From JBDTNK01 sp039933775 (GTDB lineage Bacteria; Chloroflexota; Limnocylindria; QHBO01): a DNA stretch of 33,183 nt. Position 1 is the stretch's first letter. Each line of letters opens with the position of its first letter. Shown here in pieces: positions 7,821 through 16,071 of the stretch. The DNA lies in the NCBI GenBank assembly GCA_039933775.1, contig JBDTNK010000020.1:1-33183 (forward strand). Reading direction: 5' to 3'. Both the position numbers and the translations under genes were made by a program. The notes beneath the pieces are model-generated. The model was not told the origin of the DNA and ran no database searches. It was given only the letters and a program-made list of their open reading frames with translations.

Positions 7821-9038
7821 TCAAGCGCCGGGGGTCCCCGGAGCGACGCGCGCCGCCGCGCCGAGCACTTCGTCGGCAGCGATGCGGATTTCGCTGACTG
7901 CGTCGGCGAACGCGTCCCCGTCGAGCTCCGCGAGCGTCGGATTCGGTCCGCCCGAAACAGCGGCCCGGCCGCCCGCATCGACGACTGCGGCATCGTTGGT
8001 GACGAGCCGATAGAACGGCCCATCGGTCTTGCCGCGCAGGAACAGGATGACCTCGCCGTGCGGCAGCGACGCCTCGATCGAAGGCAACGAGTCCGGACCG
8101 CCCCAGAGCGGCAGCTCGAGGATCACGACATCGGTCGCAAGCGAGCCGGCGATGAGCTGGTCCACCTGCAGCGTGAGCGAGGCGTAGTGCAATCGGTAAC
8201 CGTCCGGGTCGCCGAAGGCGCGGCCGCGCTCGGTGGCCATGACGCGGGCGCGCACGACAGCGTCGGCGGCGCGCGTGAGCTCTGCCAGCGACGCGTAGCG
8301 CTCCGTCTCGAGCGCCTCGACACCGCCGGCGGGCCAGGACGAGATCGTCTTGGGCAACGGGTCGCCGAAGGCACGCTCCTCGAAGTTGCGGGCACGGACG
8401 CGCACGGCATAGGGGTAGGCGTTGATGTGGTCGATCTCAGCCTGGCTCAGATCGGTCGGGCCATCGGGCGTGTCGGCATTCATGCAGGTCGCCGCGACCG
8501 GGCCCGCGCTCTCGGGCGGATTGCCCCAGTGCCGCAGCCCGATGGTATGGCCCAGCTCGTGGCAGGCAACGTATGCGCGGCTGCCCTCATCGTTGAGGTA
8601 GATGGCGTAGCGCGGGTTGAGGTTGACGTGGAGCTCCTGGTGCCGGCACCATCGGTCACCTTGGGCATTCGTGCCCTGCGGCGCGTCGGACGGACAGTAG
8701 ACCCAGCCCGCGGCGCCGTTCTCGCCGTAGTCCGCCGAGAAGGCAACCACATCGGTCTGTGAGGTCAGGGCGGGATGCTCGCGCACGAAGAGCGCGGTGG
8801 GGTCGTAGTCGTCCGCCATCGTGTCGCGCAACGATGATCGCAGCTCCTCGGTCAGCGACGGGTCGAAGTAGACGTAGTGGCGGAAGTTGTCGCCGACGCT
8901 GGTGCAGCGTGGCGGGGTCACGTTCGGGCGTTCGCATTGGAGCAGCGATCCGATGTCGGGACCGCCGTGCTGCGCCGTAGTGGGCTGCGCCTGGCCGAAG
9001 ACGAGCAGGAGGGCGGCAAGCACGGCGAAAAGACGCAT
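7821..9038 (-). CDS. secreted metzincin-type zinc metallopeptidase
   Basis: A 405-residue protein with a short signal peptide (MRLFAVLAALLLVFGQAQPTTAQ) and no later membrane anchor. The zinc motif HELGHTIGLRHWG (H160, E161, H164, H170) is the metzincin HExxHxxGxxH form, and a methionine in AATCMN shortly after can serve as the Met-turn. Cysteines at about 35, 45, 115 and 131 suggest disulfides. The C-terminal half (from about residue 230) is a separate domain with a long hydrophobic beta pattern (LTLQVDQLIAG, VVILELPLWGG, EVILFLRGK) of unknown role. The start at 9038 is chosen because a TTGACG/17/CACGAT promoter ends 7 nt before it; an ATG 9 nt upstream and a TTG at 9074 are less likely. Family is clear, substrate unknown. 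Confidence 0.85.
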   Translation of the reverse strand: MRLFAVLAALLLVFGQAQPTTAQHGGPDIGSLLQCERPNVTPPRCTSVGDNFRHYVYFDPSLTEELRSSLRDTMADDYDPTALFVREHPALTSQTDVVAFSADYGENGAAGWVYCPSDAPQGTNAQGDRWCRHQELHVNLNPRYAIYLNDEGSRAYVACHELGHTIGLRHWGNPPESAGPVAATCMNADTPDGPTDLSQAEIDHINAYPYAVRVRARNFEERAFGDPLPKTISSWPAGGVEALETERYASLAELTRAADAVVRARVMATERGRAFGDPDGYRLHYASLTLQVDQLIAGSLATDVVILELPLWGGPDSLPSIEASLPHGEVILFLRGKTDGPFYRLVTNDAAVVDAGGRAAVSGGPNPTLAELDGDAFADAVSEIRIAADEVLGAAARVAPGTPGA

Positions 9039-9045
9039 ATGCCGC

Positions 9046-9074
9046 ATCGTGCGGGCGCCGCCGAGTGCCGTCAA
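9046..9074 (-). promoter_or_regulatory. leaderless promoter of the metzincin gene (-35 TTGACG, -10 CACGAT)
   Basis: On the minus strand TTGACG (9074-9069) is separated by 17 nt from CACGAT (9051-9046), and the ATG at 9038 follows after 7 nt. Transcription would begin on or next to the start codon. The -35 is the same hexamer as in the tRNA-Val promoter. Confidence 0.6.
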
Positions 9075-9091
9075 CCGACGGCCATCACCGG

Positions 9092-9346
9092 TTAGTAGCG
9101 ACGCACGCCGCTGCCGTTCATGATCCGATGGATCTCGCCGCGATAGCGGGCTCCCGCCGGATGGCGCTCGAGCCAGGCGAGATAGTCAGGATCGAGCTGC
9201 GCCAGCTCCTCGATCGTTCGGCCGATGTGATGCCCGAAGTCGAGCCGGCGCGGGTCGAATGACGACGCCTCGGTTTGGCCCGGGCCCGTGGCGACCCTGC
9301 GTTCAGGATCGATCGGGATCGTCCCGTCCTTGTCGGCGTTGGACAT
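9092..9346 (-). CDS. small conserved protein, unknown function
   Basis: An 84-residue soluble protein. The first 30 residues are polar and probably disordered; the rest forms a compact motif FGHHIGRTIEELAQLDPDYLAWL followed by a basic helix ending near GEIHRIM. A motif of this kind (GRTIEELAxxDPxYLxWL) also occurs in small DUF3820-like modules and after nuclease domains, so a nucleic-acid-related role is possible but unproven. The ATG at 9346 has a good Shine-Dalgarno GGAGGG (9360-9355) with 8-nt spacing, unlike the leaderless genes nearby. It ends 17 nt before the promoter of the metallopeptidase. Confidence 0.72.
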   Translation of the reverse strand: MSNADKDGTIPIDPERRVATGPGQTEASSFDPRRLDFGHHIGRTIEELAQLDPDYLAWLERHPAGARYRGEIHRIMNGSGVRRY

Positions 9347-9398
9347 GGCAGCAGCCCTCCGTCACGTATGCGCTTGGTCGCTTGCTCGCTCGGCCGCG

Positions 9399-9404
9399 AT
9401 CCTA
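9399..9404 (-). promoter_or_regulatory. possible -10 element TAGGAT of the small conserved gene
   Basis: TAGGAT on the minus strand lies 52 nt upstream of the ATG at 9346 and would give a transcript with a leader of about 45 nt holding the GGAGGG ribosome binding site. The hexamer 17 nt upstream (TGCACG) is a poor -35, so this is tentative. Confidence 0.3.
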
Positions 9405-9450
9405 CGCTCTCCGGGTGCGTCCGTGCACGCATTTCAGAACCGATGGCTCT

Positions 9451-9464
9451 CCGCCCCTGGGCGG
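9451..9464 (-). terminator. weak hairpin just after the glycosyltransferase stop
   Basis: CCGCC and GGCGG pair around a 4-nt loop, directly downstream of the TGA at 9468-9466 on the minus strand. The stem is short and no T-run follows, so termination here is only a possibility. Confidence 0.25.
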
Positions 9465-9465
9465 C

Positions 9466-10794
9466 TCAGGATCCGTCCGAGTCCAGGCGCGGCGTCTTCA
9501 CGTACCTGATGCGGCCCGAGCCGAAGGCGATCTTGAGGAGCGCCGCGGGCACGACGAGCAGCCAATGCGTCAGGAACAGCGTCCCGTGCACGGAGCGGCC
9601 AACGAGCCGCCAGCCGCGCTCGCCGTCGGCTGCGAGCCCGGCCAGCGCGAGGAAGAACGTTCCGATCCCGTAGCCAATCGCCAACGACGCCGGCACGGTC
9701 CAGTCCGCCGGCTGCGGGAGCACAATCGTCACGAGCGCTGCAAGGGTGGAGGCGACGAACAGGGGCGGCACCAGGAACTCGCTCAGCCAGGCCAGGAAGT
9801 CCAGCTTGCGGCCGATCGCCAGCCCGCCCCCCAGCAGCCCCGGACCATGCTCCATGAGCCGTCGCATGCTGCCCTCCGCCCAGCGCATGCGCTGATGCCA
9901 CAGCGGTCCGGCTCGCTCGACCGCCTCCTCGCCAACGGCGGCCTCCGGCGCCAGCGTGATGCGCTCCCCCGCCGCCGCGAGCCGCGTCGACATGTCGAGA
10001 TCCTCCGTCAGGACATCCTGGCCCCATCCACCCACGCGCTCCAGAACGTCGCGCCGGATGCACATCCCGTTGCCGCGGAACTCGGCGGTGCCGTCGGTCT
10101 TCCAGCGGCCGCACTGGCTGGCCATGTCCATTAGCAGCTCCTCGCCCTGCGCCCGGGTCAGCCCGTCAACCGCGACGTTCACCGGCCGCTTGAGGGCCTG
10201 CAGCCCCGCCGCACGCGGATCGCGCTGCCAGGCACGCATCGAGCGCTCCAGGAAGTCGCTGCCGACCGTGGCATCCGCGTCGATCGCCACGATCACGCTG
10301 CCGCGCGCGAACGGCGTGGCATGGTTCAACGCGGCGCCCCGCGTGGCCGGCCCGCTGCCAGGCTCGCGACGGGTCACGCGCACCGGCGCCGGCGCGCCTT
10401 CAGCCGCGGCGCGCGCGATCTCGCCGGTGCCATCGCCCGAGCCGTCGTCGACCACGATCACCTCGAAGCGAGGCGTTCCGGCGCTGTGGTAGCGCTGCGC
10501 CGCCAGGCTCCGGGCGACCGCCGCAATCACCGGCGCCTCGTCCCTGGCCGGCACCACCAACGAGACGAACGGCAGGTCCCCCGCCTCCCCGGTCGAGGTG
10601 CCGGCGCCGCTCGCACCGTGGCGCAGCGCGGCGCGCATCTCGCGCCAGCCATGCCACGCCAGGTAGGCGACATAGCCGATCGAGACCAGGATGATCGCCT
10701 GCAGAACGCGCGCGGCGAGAAGCGAGCTGACCGCGAGCCACGCGGCGGCGACGGAGCCCGCCAGGACCGATGCTGCGGCGAGCCTACTCGCCAT
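9466..10794 (-). CDS. membrane-bound family 2 glycosyltransferase (processive type)
   Basis: A 442-residue inverting GT2 enzyme of the cellulose/hyaluronan-synthase-like group. One or two N-terminal helices precede the catalytic domain, in which VVDDGSGDG (DDG 116-118), the metal-binding DAD (172-174), TED (263-265) and the QRMRW motif (301-305) are all present; three further membrane helices follow. The nucleotide-sugar donor and the product (polysaccharide or glycolipid) cannot be told from sequence. The ATG at 10794 lies 11 nt inside the upstream transporter gene, indicating translational coupling; a longer upstream frame is the antisense-like Arg-rich shadow of that gene. It is the last gene of the TldD operon. 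Confidence 0.88.
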   Translation of the reverse strand: MASRLAAASVLAGSVAAAWLAVSSLLAARVLQAIILVSIGYVAYLAWHGWREMRAALRHGASGAGTSTGEAGDLPFVSLVVPARDEAPVIAAVARSLAAQRYHSAGTPRFEVIVVDDGSGDGTGEIARAAAEGAPAPVRVTRREPGSGPATRGAALNHATPFARGSVIVAIDADATVGSDFLERSMRAWQRDPRAAGLQALKRPVNVAVDGLTRAQGEELLMDMASQCGRWKTDGTAEFRGNGMCIRRDVLERVGGWGQDVLTEDLDMSTRLAAAGERITLAPEAAVGEEAVERAGPLWHQRMRWAEGSMRRLMEHGPGLLGGGLAIGRKLDFLAWLSEFLVPPLFVASTLAALVTIVLPQPADWTVPASLAIGYGIGTFFLALAGLAADGERGWRLVGRSVHGTLFLTHWLLVVPAALLKIAFGSGRIRYVKTPRLDSDGS

Positions 10795-12277
10795 CGGAGG
10801 CCGGCCGCCTGCGCCGGCGCCGGCCTCCGACCGCCTGTGCGCCGGGGATCGGCGCCTGCGCGGCTGTCGGTGGCGGCCCGCCGATCGTCGGTGCGTCCTG
10901 CCCGTGCAGACCGGCGCGCGCATTGTGCCGCCACGAGAACCATCCGGCGACAAGGGTGGCGATGCCCAGGACCGCCATCACGATCGGCAGCCCGGCACCC
11001 GGGAAGGCGATGTTCAGCAGGTCCGCGGCGATCGGGGCGGCGACGACGGGCAGGAACGAGGCGAGCGAGAGGAGCGTGTTGAGGATCCCGAAGATCCGCC
11101 CCCGAACATCAGCCGGCAGCTCCTCCTGCAACGCGGTCTGCGACGGAATCGCCACGAATGCGTACTCGACACCCGCGGTCATGGAGATCGCCACCACCAA
11201 CGCCACGAGCGACAGGATCGGGGCCAGCATGTCGGGCAGCGCGACCTCGATCGGACCGACCGCCGGCTGCAGCACCGACGTCAGCGGCTTAACGATCGCG
11301 AGGAGGATGAGCGTGATTCCCATGGCGATGAGGCCGATATCGACCACGAGACGCTTCGGGATGCGTCCGCCATAGGCGTTCAGGAAGAGGATGCCGATAA
11401 CGGCGCCCAGCCCGGCGGGCCCCACGACGAAGAAGAAGTCCTGCGACGAGAGGCCCAGCACGTCGCGCGCGAATGTCGGTCCCACCGCCCCCATGACGCC
11501 GATGAGCGACGCCGCGATGCCCAGGTAGCTCAGCGACCAGGCGATGCGCGGCGTCTTGCGCACGAAGGCAACGCCCTCGCGCATCTGGTCGATGAGATCG
11601 CGGACGGCGCGCCTCGCCGCGTTATCGCGCCGAGCGGTCGGCTCGGGCGGCACGCTCGGGATCGGAATGATCGCCGCGGCAGCCAGTCCGAACATGATCG
11701 CGACGGTGATGTAGACGCCGACCGGGCCGGTCGTTTTCAGCAGCAGCGGCCCAAGGAATCCGAAGCCGATCGCGAACGTGGCGTTGATCGTCAGCACGAA
11801 GATCGAGTTCGCCGCCATGAGGTGGCGACGCTCGACGATGCGCGGGATGGCGGTGAGCTCCGCCGGGGCGAAGAAGGCCGTCACGATGGCGATCAGGAAG
11901 TTGAGGCCGAAGACGAGCGGGATGTTCGCGCCCGACGCATCGGCCGCCACGAAGATGAACAGGATCGTGCCAACCGCGCGAGCGATGTTGCTGCCGAGCA
12001 TGATCAGGCGCGCATCGGTCCGTTCGATGATCGCGCCGGCGCCGGTTGAGAAGAGGACGGCCGGCACCAGGAATGTCAGGATCAGGAGCGCGTTGGCCGT
12101 CGCCGAATGCGTCGTCTCGTCCACGATCGCCATGAGCCCGGCGAGCACCATGTTGCTCGCGAGCTGGCTCAGGACCTGCGCCGACCACAGCGAGACGAAC
12201 TGGCGGTTGCGGAAGACGTTGCCGGCCTCGGTCAGATCCTGGGTCCCGACCTCGGGCCGCTCTGGGTGCGACGACAT
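10784..12277 (-). CDS. MFS transporter (MFS_3/EntS-like)
   Basis: A 497-residue major facilitator with about 12 membrane helices. The N-terminus (NRQFVSLWSAQVLSQLASNMVLAGL) and the loop between helices 2 and 3 (GAGAIIERTDARLIMLGSN) fit the MFS_3 group, which includes EntS and many drug or small-molecule exporters. The substrate is unknown. The C-terminal tail is rich in Pro, Ala and Arg and probably cytosolic. The ATG at 12277 is 5 nt after the DUF951 stop. A -10-like CAGACT (12290-12285) ends 7 nt before this ATG, so an internal leaderless promoter is conceivable but weak. Confidence 0.87.
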   Translation of the reverse strand: MSSHPERPEVGTQDLTEAGNVFRNRQFVSLWSAQVLSQLASNMVLAGLMAIVDETTHSATANALLILTFLVPAVLFSTGAGAIIERTDARLIMLGSNIARAVGTILFIFVAADASGANIPLVFGLNFLIAIVTAFFAPAELTAIPRIVERRHLMAANSIFVLTINATFAIGFGFLGPLLLKTTGPVGVYITVAIMFGLAAAAIIPIPSVPPEPTARRDNAARRAVRDLIDQMREGVAFVRKTPRIAWSLSYLGIAASLIGVMGAVGPTFARDVLGLSSQDFFFVVGPAGLGAVIGILFLNAYGGRIPKRLVVDIGLIAMGITLILLAIVKPLTSVLQPAVGPIEVALPDMLAPILSLVALVVAISMTAGVEYAFVAIPSQTALQEELPADVRGRIFGILNTLLSLASFLPVVAAPIAADLLNIAFPGAGLPIVMAVLGIATLVAGWFSWRHNARAGLHGQDAPTIGGPPPTAAQAPIPGAQAVGGRRRRRRPASDGE

Positions 12278-12282
12278 CGGGC

Positions 12283-12489
12283 CTAGTCTGCCGCAGGCCC
12301 GCGGGTCACGTACCCCGTGAATCGACGTTCGACCTCCAGGCGGTCGATCAGGATGCGACGTCCACAGCCGCCGCAGACGAGACCGATGTCCGCGCCGAGC
12401 CGCACGACCTCCCATTCGTGCGAGCCACACGGGTGCGGCTTGCGCAGGGTCAGCCGGTCAGCCAGCCGCAGGTCGCCGAGCTGGACCAC
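12283..12489 (-). CDS. DUF951 family small zinc-ribbon-like protein
   Basis: A 68-residue protein that matches the DUF951 pattern: LRKPHPCGSHEWEVVRLGADIGLVC, GGCGRRILIDRLEVERR. The Cys-Gly and CGGCG pairs could hold one zinc ion. The family is common in Firmicutes and Chloroflexota, often near replication or segregation genes, and has no firmly assigned function. It starts with a GTG at 12489, 3 nt after the TldE stop, with AGGAG directly abutting the start, and ends 5 nt before the MFS transporter start. Confidence 0.88.
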   Translation of the reverse strand: MVQLGDLRLADRLTLRKPHPCGSHEWEVVRLGADIGLVCGGCGRRILIDRLEVERRFTGYVTRGPAAD

Positions 12490-12492
12490 CTC

Positions 12493-13848
12493 CTACTCGC
12501 CCGATTCTTCGGAGGTTGCCCCGGTGAATGTGAACGACCCGATGCGCAGCGCGGGCACGCGCGTGGCGATCCCGGTGTACTCGGCCATCGTCAGCCGCGT
12601 TGCGGCGGTGGCGCCCTCGATGAGGCTGAACGCCTCGGGGATCGACTGGGTGAAGCGCAGGTTGTGGATCGGCCGCGTGATGCGGCCGTTCTCGATGAGG
12701 AAGGTGCCGTCCTTGGTCATGCCGGTCAGCACTCCCTTCTTGGGATGGACGATGTTGACGTAGTGGAAGCGTGTCACCCATACGCCGCGCTCGATGCCCG
12801 CCAGCAGGTCTTCGGTCGCCTCTGCCCGGCCGCCGGCCATGTGCAGGTTCCAGGCGATCGGTCCCCACGTGTTCGGCGCCGGCAGCCCGTGCCCGGTCGA
12901 TGCGACCCCGGCACGTCGCGCCGTGGCGCTGTCGTGCACGACGCCCACCGCCACGCCGTCGCGGACCAGGTCGACGCGCTGCTTCGGCACGCCCTCGTAG
13001 TCGATCACGCTCGGGATGCCGGTGGCGTCGAGCCCGTCGTCCCAGATCGACACGTTGTCGCCCATGACCGGCTCACCGATCTCCATGAAGGTACGACCCT
13101 CCTCGAGGGCGAGGGCGCCGAAGCTGATGAGCGACAGGTACTCGAGCAGCGTGCCGACGGCATACGCCTCGAGCACCACGCGATATGCGCCCGGCTCGAG
13201 ATCGGTCGCGCCCTCGGAACGCTCGGCCTTGTCGGCGGCCTCGAGTCCCGCGGCCTCGGCATCGATCTGCCCGATGTCGCTGCCGACCGCCTGGGCATAG
13301 CCGGAGGCTCGGTCGCGCATCAGCACGGTGACGAGCCTGGCCTCGCTGGACCGATGGGTGGCGTGCACCCCTGCCGAGTTGGCGACTGCGATCGTGCGCC
13401 CCTCGGTCGAAAACGCCCCGCTGGCGATGAGATCGGAGCGTTGCGCCGCAGCGATCACTGTCGCCGCGCCGTCGGCGCGTTGGCGCGGATCCGCCTGGGC
13501 GGTCGCGGCGACGTAGCCGAGGTCGCTGTCCAAGCCCTCGGATGCCTCCGCGATCGGCGCCCCGTTCGGATTGGGGCGCGCGCGCTCCGCGATCGCGGCA
13601 GCTCGCGCCACCACGTCGCGCAGGCCGGACTCGTCGAGCCGGTTGGTGGAGGCGACCCCGGTGCGTTCGCCGTCGACGATGCGAACCCGCAGCGTGGCAT
13701 CGTGCTCGGCGACGTTCTGGTGGATCCGAGAGGCGGCGAAACGGGTGAGCGCAAGGTCACGCCGCGTGGCAACCACCTCTGCCTCGCCGTGCTCCACGAG
13801 CCGAAGCGTGCGCTGCATGAGTGCGTGCAGGTCGCCGCTGCCACTCAC
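12493..13848 (-). CDS. tldE: TldE/PmbA family protein, partner of TldD
   Basis: A 451-residue protein of the TldD/PmbA family that lacks the HExxxH motif, as expected for the TldE half of the heterodimer. Conserved family segments are visible in the C-terminal half: GDNVSIWDDGLD, the VHDSATARRAGVASTGHG region, and GVLTGMTKDGTFLIENGRI near the end. TldE and TldD form a barrel-shaped protease that degrades unfolded peptides through an interior zinc site. The GTG at 13848 overlaps the TldD stop (GTGA), and the length with this start fits the family; the longer upstream frame is a shadow of tldD. Confidence 0.92.
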   Translation of the reverse strand: MSGSGDLHALMQRTLRLVEHGEAEVVATRRDLALTRFAASRIHQNVAEHDATLRVRIVDGERTGVASTNRLDESGLRDVVARAAAIAERARPNPNGAPIAEASEGLDSDLGYVAATAQADPRQRADGAATVIAAAQRSDLIASGAFSTEGRTIAVANSAGVHATHRSSEARLVTVLMRDRASGYAQAVGSDIGQIDAEAAGLEAADKAERSEGATDLEPGAYRVVLEAYAVGTLLEYLSLISFGALALEEGRTFMEIGEPVMGDNVSIWDDGLDATGIPSVIDYEGVPKQRVDLVRDGVAVGVVHDSATARRAGVASTGHGLPAPNTWGPIAWNLHMAGGRAEATEDLLAGIERGVWVTRFHYVNIVHPKKGVLTGMTKDGTFLIENGRITRPIHNLRFTQSIPEAFSLIEGATAATRLTMAEYTGIATRVPALRIGSFTFTGATSEESGE

Positions 13849-15302
13849 CACGAGCCCACTCCGACCTGCACCTTCCGGAAGCGCGCCGGCGCCGCCCCGT
13901 GGCCAACGTGGCCCGTCTGCATCGGTTCGCCTTTCCCGCAGTTCGGCACGCCCCACATCGTCCAGTCCGAGGCGGAGCAGATGGCATCGCAGCTGTTCCA
14001 GAAGCGCGGCGTGATCCCGGTGTAGGTCGGGTTCTTGACGAGCTGCGTGCGCTTGCCGTGCTTGATGAGCCATCCAGCCTGCGTGCCGAACTGGAAGTTC
14101 AGGCGACGGTCGTCGATGCTCCAGCTCTTGTTCGTGACCAGCAGCAGGCCGTCATCGGTGTCGGCGAGGAGGTCCTCGAGCGTGCCGGCGTTCCCCGGTC
14201 GCAGGTTGATGTTCGTCATGCGGATGATCGGGATCCGGTTCCAGCTCCACGCTCGCGAGCTGCCCATGCTGCGTCGCCCGATGAGCGGCGCCGTCTCGCG
14301 GCTCGTGAGATAGCCGACGAACAGCCCATCCGTCACGATCGGCACGTTCTGGGCGGGGACGCCCTCGTCGTCGTAGCCAAAGGTCCCCAGGCCGCCGGGA
14401 GCGGTCGCGTCGGCGTCGATATTGACGATCTGGCTACCGTACTGGAGCTGGCCGAGCTTATCGGTCGTCAGGAAGCTGGTTCCGGCGAAGCTGGCCTCCA
14501 TGCCCAGCACGCGGTCGAGCTCGATCGGATGGCCGCATGACTCGTGCACCTGCAGCGCGAGCTGCGAGCTGTCGATGATGATCGTCATCTCGCCCGACGG
14601 ACATTGCGGGGCATCGAGCAGCGCGACGGCCTCCTCGCCGATCCGCTCGCCTTGTGCCGCGAGATCCATGGCCCGAACCGACTCCCAGCCACCGGTCACG
14701 ACCTGCCCGCCACCGGAGTTCGGGTACGAGCGCTGTTGCGTCTCGGCGTCGTTGACCGCGGTCGCCTCGATGCCGGCACCGACCTCGACGATCTCCTGGC
14801 TGATCCGCGATCCGTGGCTGGAGGCGAACGTCTTGCGCTCGATCGCGGCCACGAGATTGCCCTCGCGGATCGCGACGCCGGTCACGCGGCCCATCGCCTC
14901 GTCGGCGGCGAAGAGGAGCGCAAGCTTGTCGTCGAGTGGCACCTCGAACGGGTTCGCCTCGTGCGGGGTGCGGTAGTCGGCCGTCACCGCCGGTGTGTCG
15001 TCGAGCTCCACCGGCGTGCCGATGGCGCGGCCGCTGGCCGCCGCGATGGCCAGCGCCTCGCGTGTCACGCGCTCCACTTCGTCGGGCTCGGTCACCGAGC
15101 TCGAGCTGAAGCCCCACGCGCCGTCGACCAGCACGCGCACGCCGAAGCCCGCCGATCCTTCCGTGCTGGCCGACTCGAGCGCACCGTTCTTGACGGTCAG
15201 CGACTCATCCTCGCGGTCGACCAACCGGATGTCGGCGTACGAGGCGCCGCCGCGTTGCGCGGCATCCAGGGCGCGGTCAATCAGCTCGCTGTGGTCAGTC
15301 AC
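13845..15302 (-). CDS. tldD: TldD family zinc metalloprotease
   Basis: A 485-residue TldD homologue, the catalytic half of the TldD/TldE protease. The metal site is HESCGH (H253, E254, H258), the TldD HExxxH form, followed by PIELDRVLGME. The C-terminal NCGKGEPMQTGHVGHG region is typical of the family and supplies further conserved Cys and His. Known members help mature some ribosomally made peptides (microcin B17) and degrade unstructured peptides. The GTG start at 15302 has GAGGA about 5 nt upstream. A TTGACC/18/TAGAGT promoter lies 60 nt upstream, suggesting this is the first gene of the tldD-tldE-DUF951-MFS-GT2 operon. Confidence 0.94.
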   Translation of the reverse strand: MTDHSELIDRALDAAQRGGASYADIRLVDREDESLTVKNGALESASTEGSAGFGVRVLVDGAWGFSSSSVTEPDEVERVTREALAIAAASGRAIGTPVELDDTPAVTADYRTPHEANPFEVPLDDKLALLFAADEAMGRVTGVAIREGNLVAAIERKTFASSHGSRISQEIVEVGAGIEATAVNDAETQQRSYPNSGGGQVVTGGWESVRAMDLAAQGERIGEEAVALLDAPQCPSGEMTIIIDSSQLALQVHESCGHPIELDRVLGMEASFAGTSFLTTDKLGQLQYGSQIVNIDADATAPGGLGTFGYDDEGVPAQNVPIVTDGLFVGYLTSRETAPLIGRRSMGSSRAWSWNRIPIIRMTNINLRPGNAGTLEDLLADTDDGLLLVTNKSWSIDDRRLNFQFGTQAGWLIKHGKRTQLVKNPTYTGITPRFWNSCDAICSASDWTMWGVPNCGKGEPMQTGHVGHGAAPARFRKVQVGVGSW

Positions 15303-15361
15303 GGAATCCTCGTAGCACGGCGGGGCGCGTGGCGACGCCGTGGGCTGGATGAGCGGCGGCC

Positions 15362-15391
15362 ACTCTACGGCCTGCCGATCGAGACGGTCAA
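15362..15391 (-). promoter_or_regulatory. promoter of the tldD operon (-35 TTGACC, -10 TAGAGT)
   Basis: On the minus strand TTGACC (15391-15386) and TAGAGT (15367-15362) are 18 nt apart, in the 100-nt gap between the second DUF881 gene and tldD. Transcription would start near 15355, giving a leader of about 53 nt with GAGGA before the GTG at 15302. Confidence 0.6.
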
Positions 15392-15402
15392 CAAGGCACG
15401 CG

Positions 15403-16071
15403 TCACTCCGCGCGTACCGCCACGTGTGGCTGCAGGTCGACCTCGGTCGCAGCCAGGCTCAGGTCGTCCACCTCCTGCACGCTGTAACGCACGTTGATCA
15501 CCTGCTGCAGCTGGCTCAGCAGGCCGCCGGAACGGGTCATCGCCACGTACAGGTCGTCGGGATCGCCGATGGCACCGATGGTGACGCTGATGCCAAGCTC
15601 GTTTCCGTCAACCTCGATGGCCCGATCCCCCATGATGGCGACGGTTCGGGCCGTGACCCGCACGCCATCGATGGCGATCGCCCCGGCTCCGGCGTTGCGC
15701 AGCTCGTTGATGATGTCGTTCACCGCCTTGGCATCGAGCGATCCGGTCAGCGTCACCACCACCCCCTCGCCGGAGACCGGCAGCGTGCCGGCAAAGGCCC
15801 GAATCGTGGCCAGCGTCTCGCGCGTCAGGTCGACCGACTGGCCCTCGCCCGCCGCGGCGTTGTAGTCGCGCAGCTGCTCCTGCAGGTCAGCGACCTGGGT
15901 GCGTAGATCGCGATTGCGCGTCGTGAGGCGGTCGATCACCTCCGACAGCTCCTGGGTCGTCAGCGTCCCCAGCTCGGCGGGTCGGGCCTGGCTCCGAAGC
16001 TGGGCGACCATCAGCACGCCGACGAAGGCGAGCACCACGAAGAGGCTGACCTGCGAAAACCGGTAGCGCAT
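15403..16071 (-). CDS. DUF881 family protein (second copy)
   Basis: A 222-residue bitopic protein with one N-terminal membrane helix, a coiled-coil stretch (LSEVIDRLTTRNRDLRTQVADLQEQL, about 40-70) and the DUF881 domain, recognisable by EGVVVTLTG, NDIINELRNAGAGAIAIDGVRV, ELGISVTIGAIGDPDDL and QLQQVINV. The family is extracytoplasmic, widespread in Actinobacteria, Firmicutes and Chloroflexota, and has no proven function. The ATG at 16071 shares one base with the preceding stop (TGATG); a GTG at 16074 would add one residue. Confidence 0.88.
   Translation of the reverse strand: MRYRFSQVSLFVVLAFVGVLMVAQLRSQARPAELGTLTTQELSEVIDRLTTRNRDLRTQVADLQEQLRDYNAAAGEGQSVDLTRETLATIRAFAGTLPVSGEGVVVTLTGSLDAKAVNDIINELRNAGAGAIAIDGVRVTARTVAIMGDRAIEVDGNELGISVTIGAIGDPDDLYVAMTRSGGLLSQLQQVINVRYSVQEVDDLSLAATEVDLQPHVAVRAE

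Noticed and set aside
10691..12049. Plus-strand frame of 452 codons across the MFS and GT2 genes
   Set aside because: Arg/Gly/Asp/His-rich shadow; the opposite strand holds the transporter helices and glycosyltransferase motifs.
12418..14025. Plus-strand frame of 535 codons across tldE and the end of tldD
   Set aside because: No recognisable domain; the minus strand encodes the TldE protein with the right length and coupled start.
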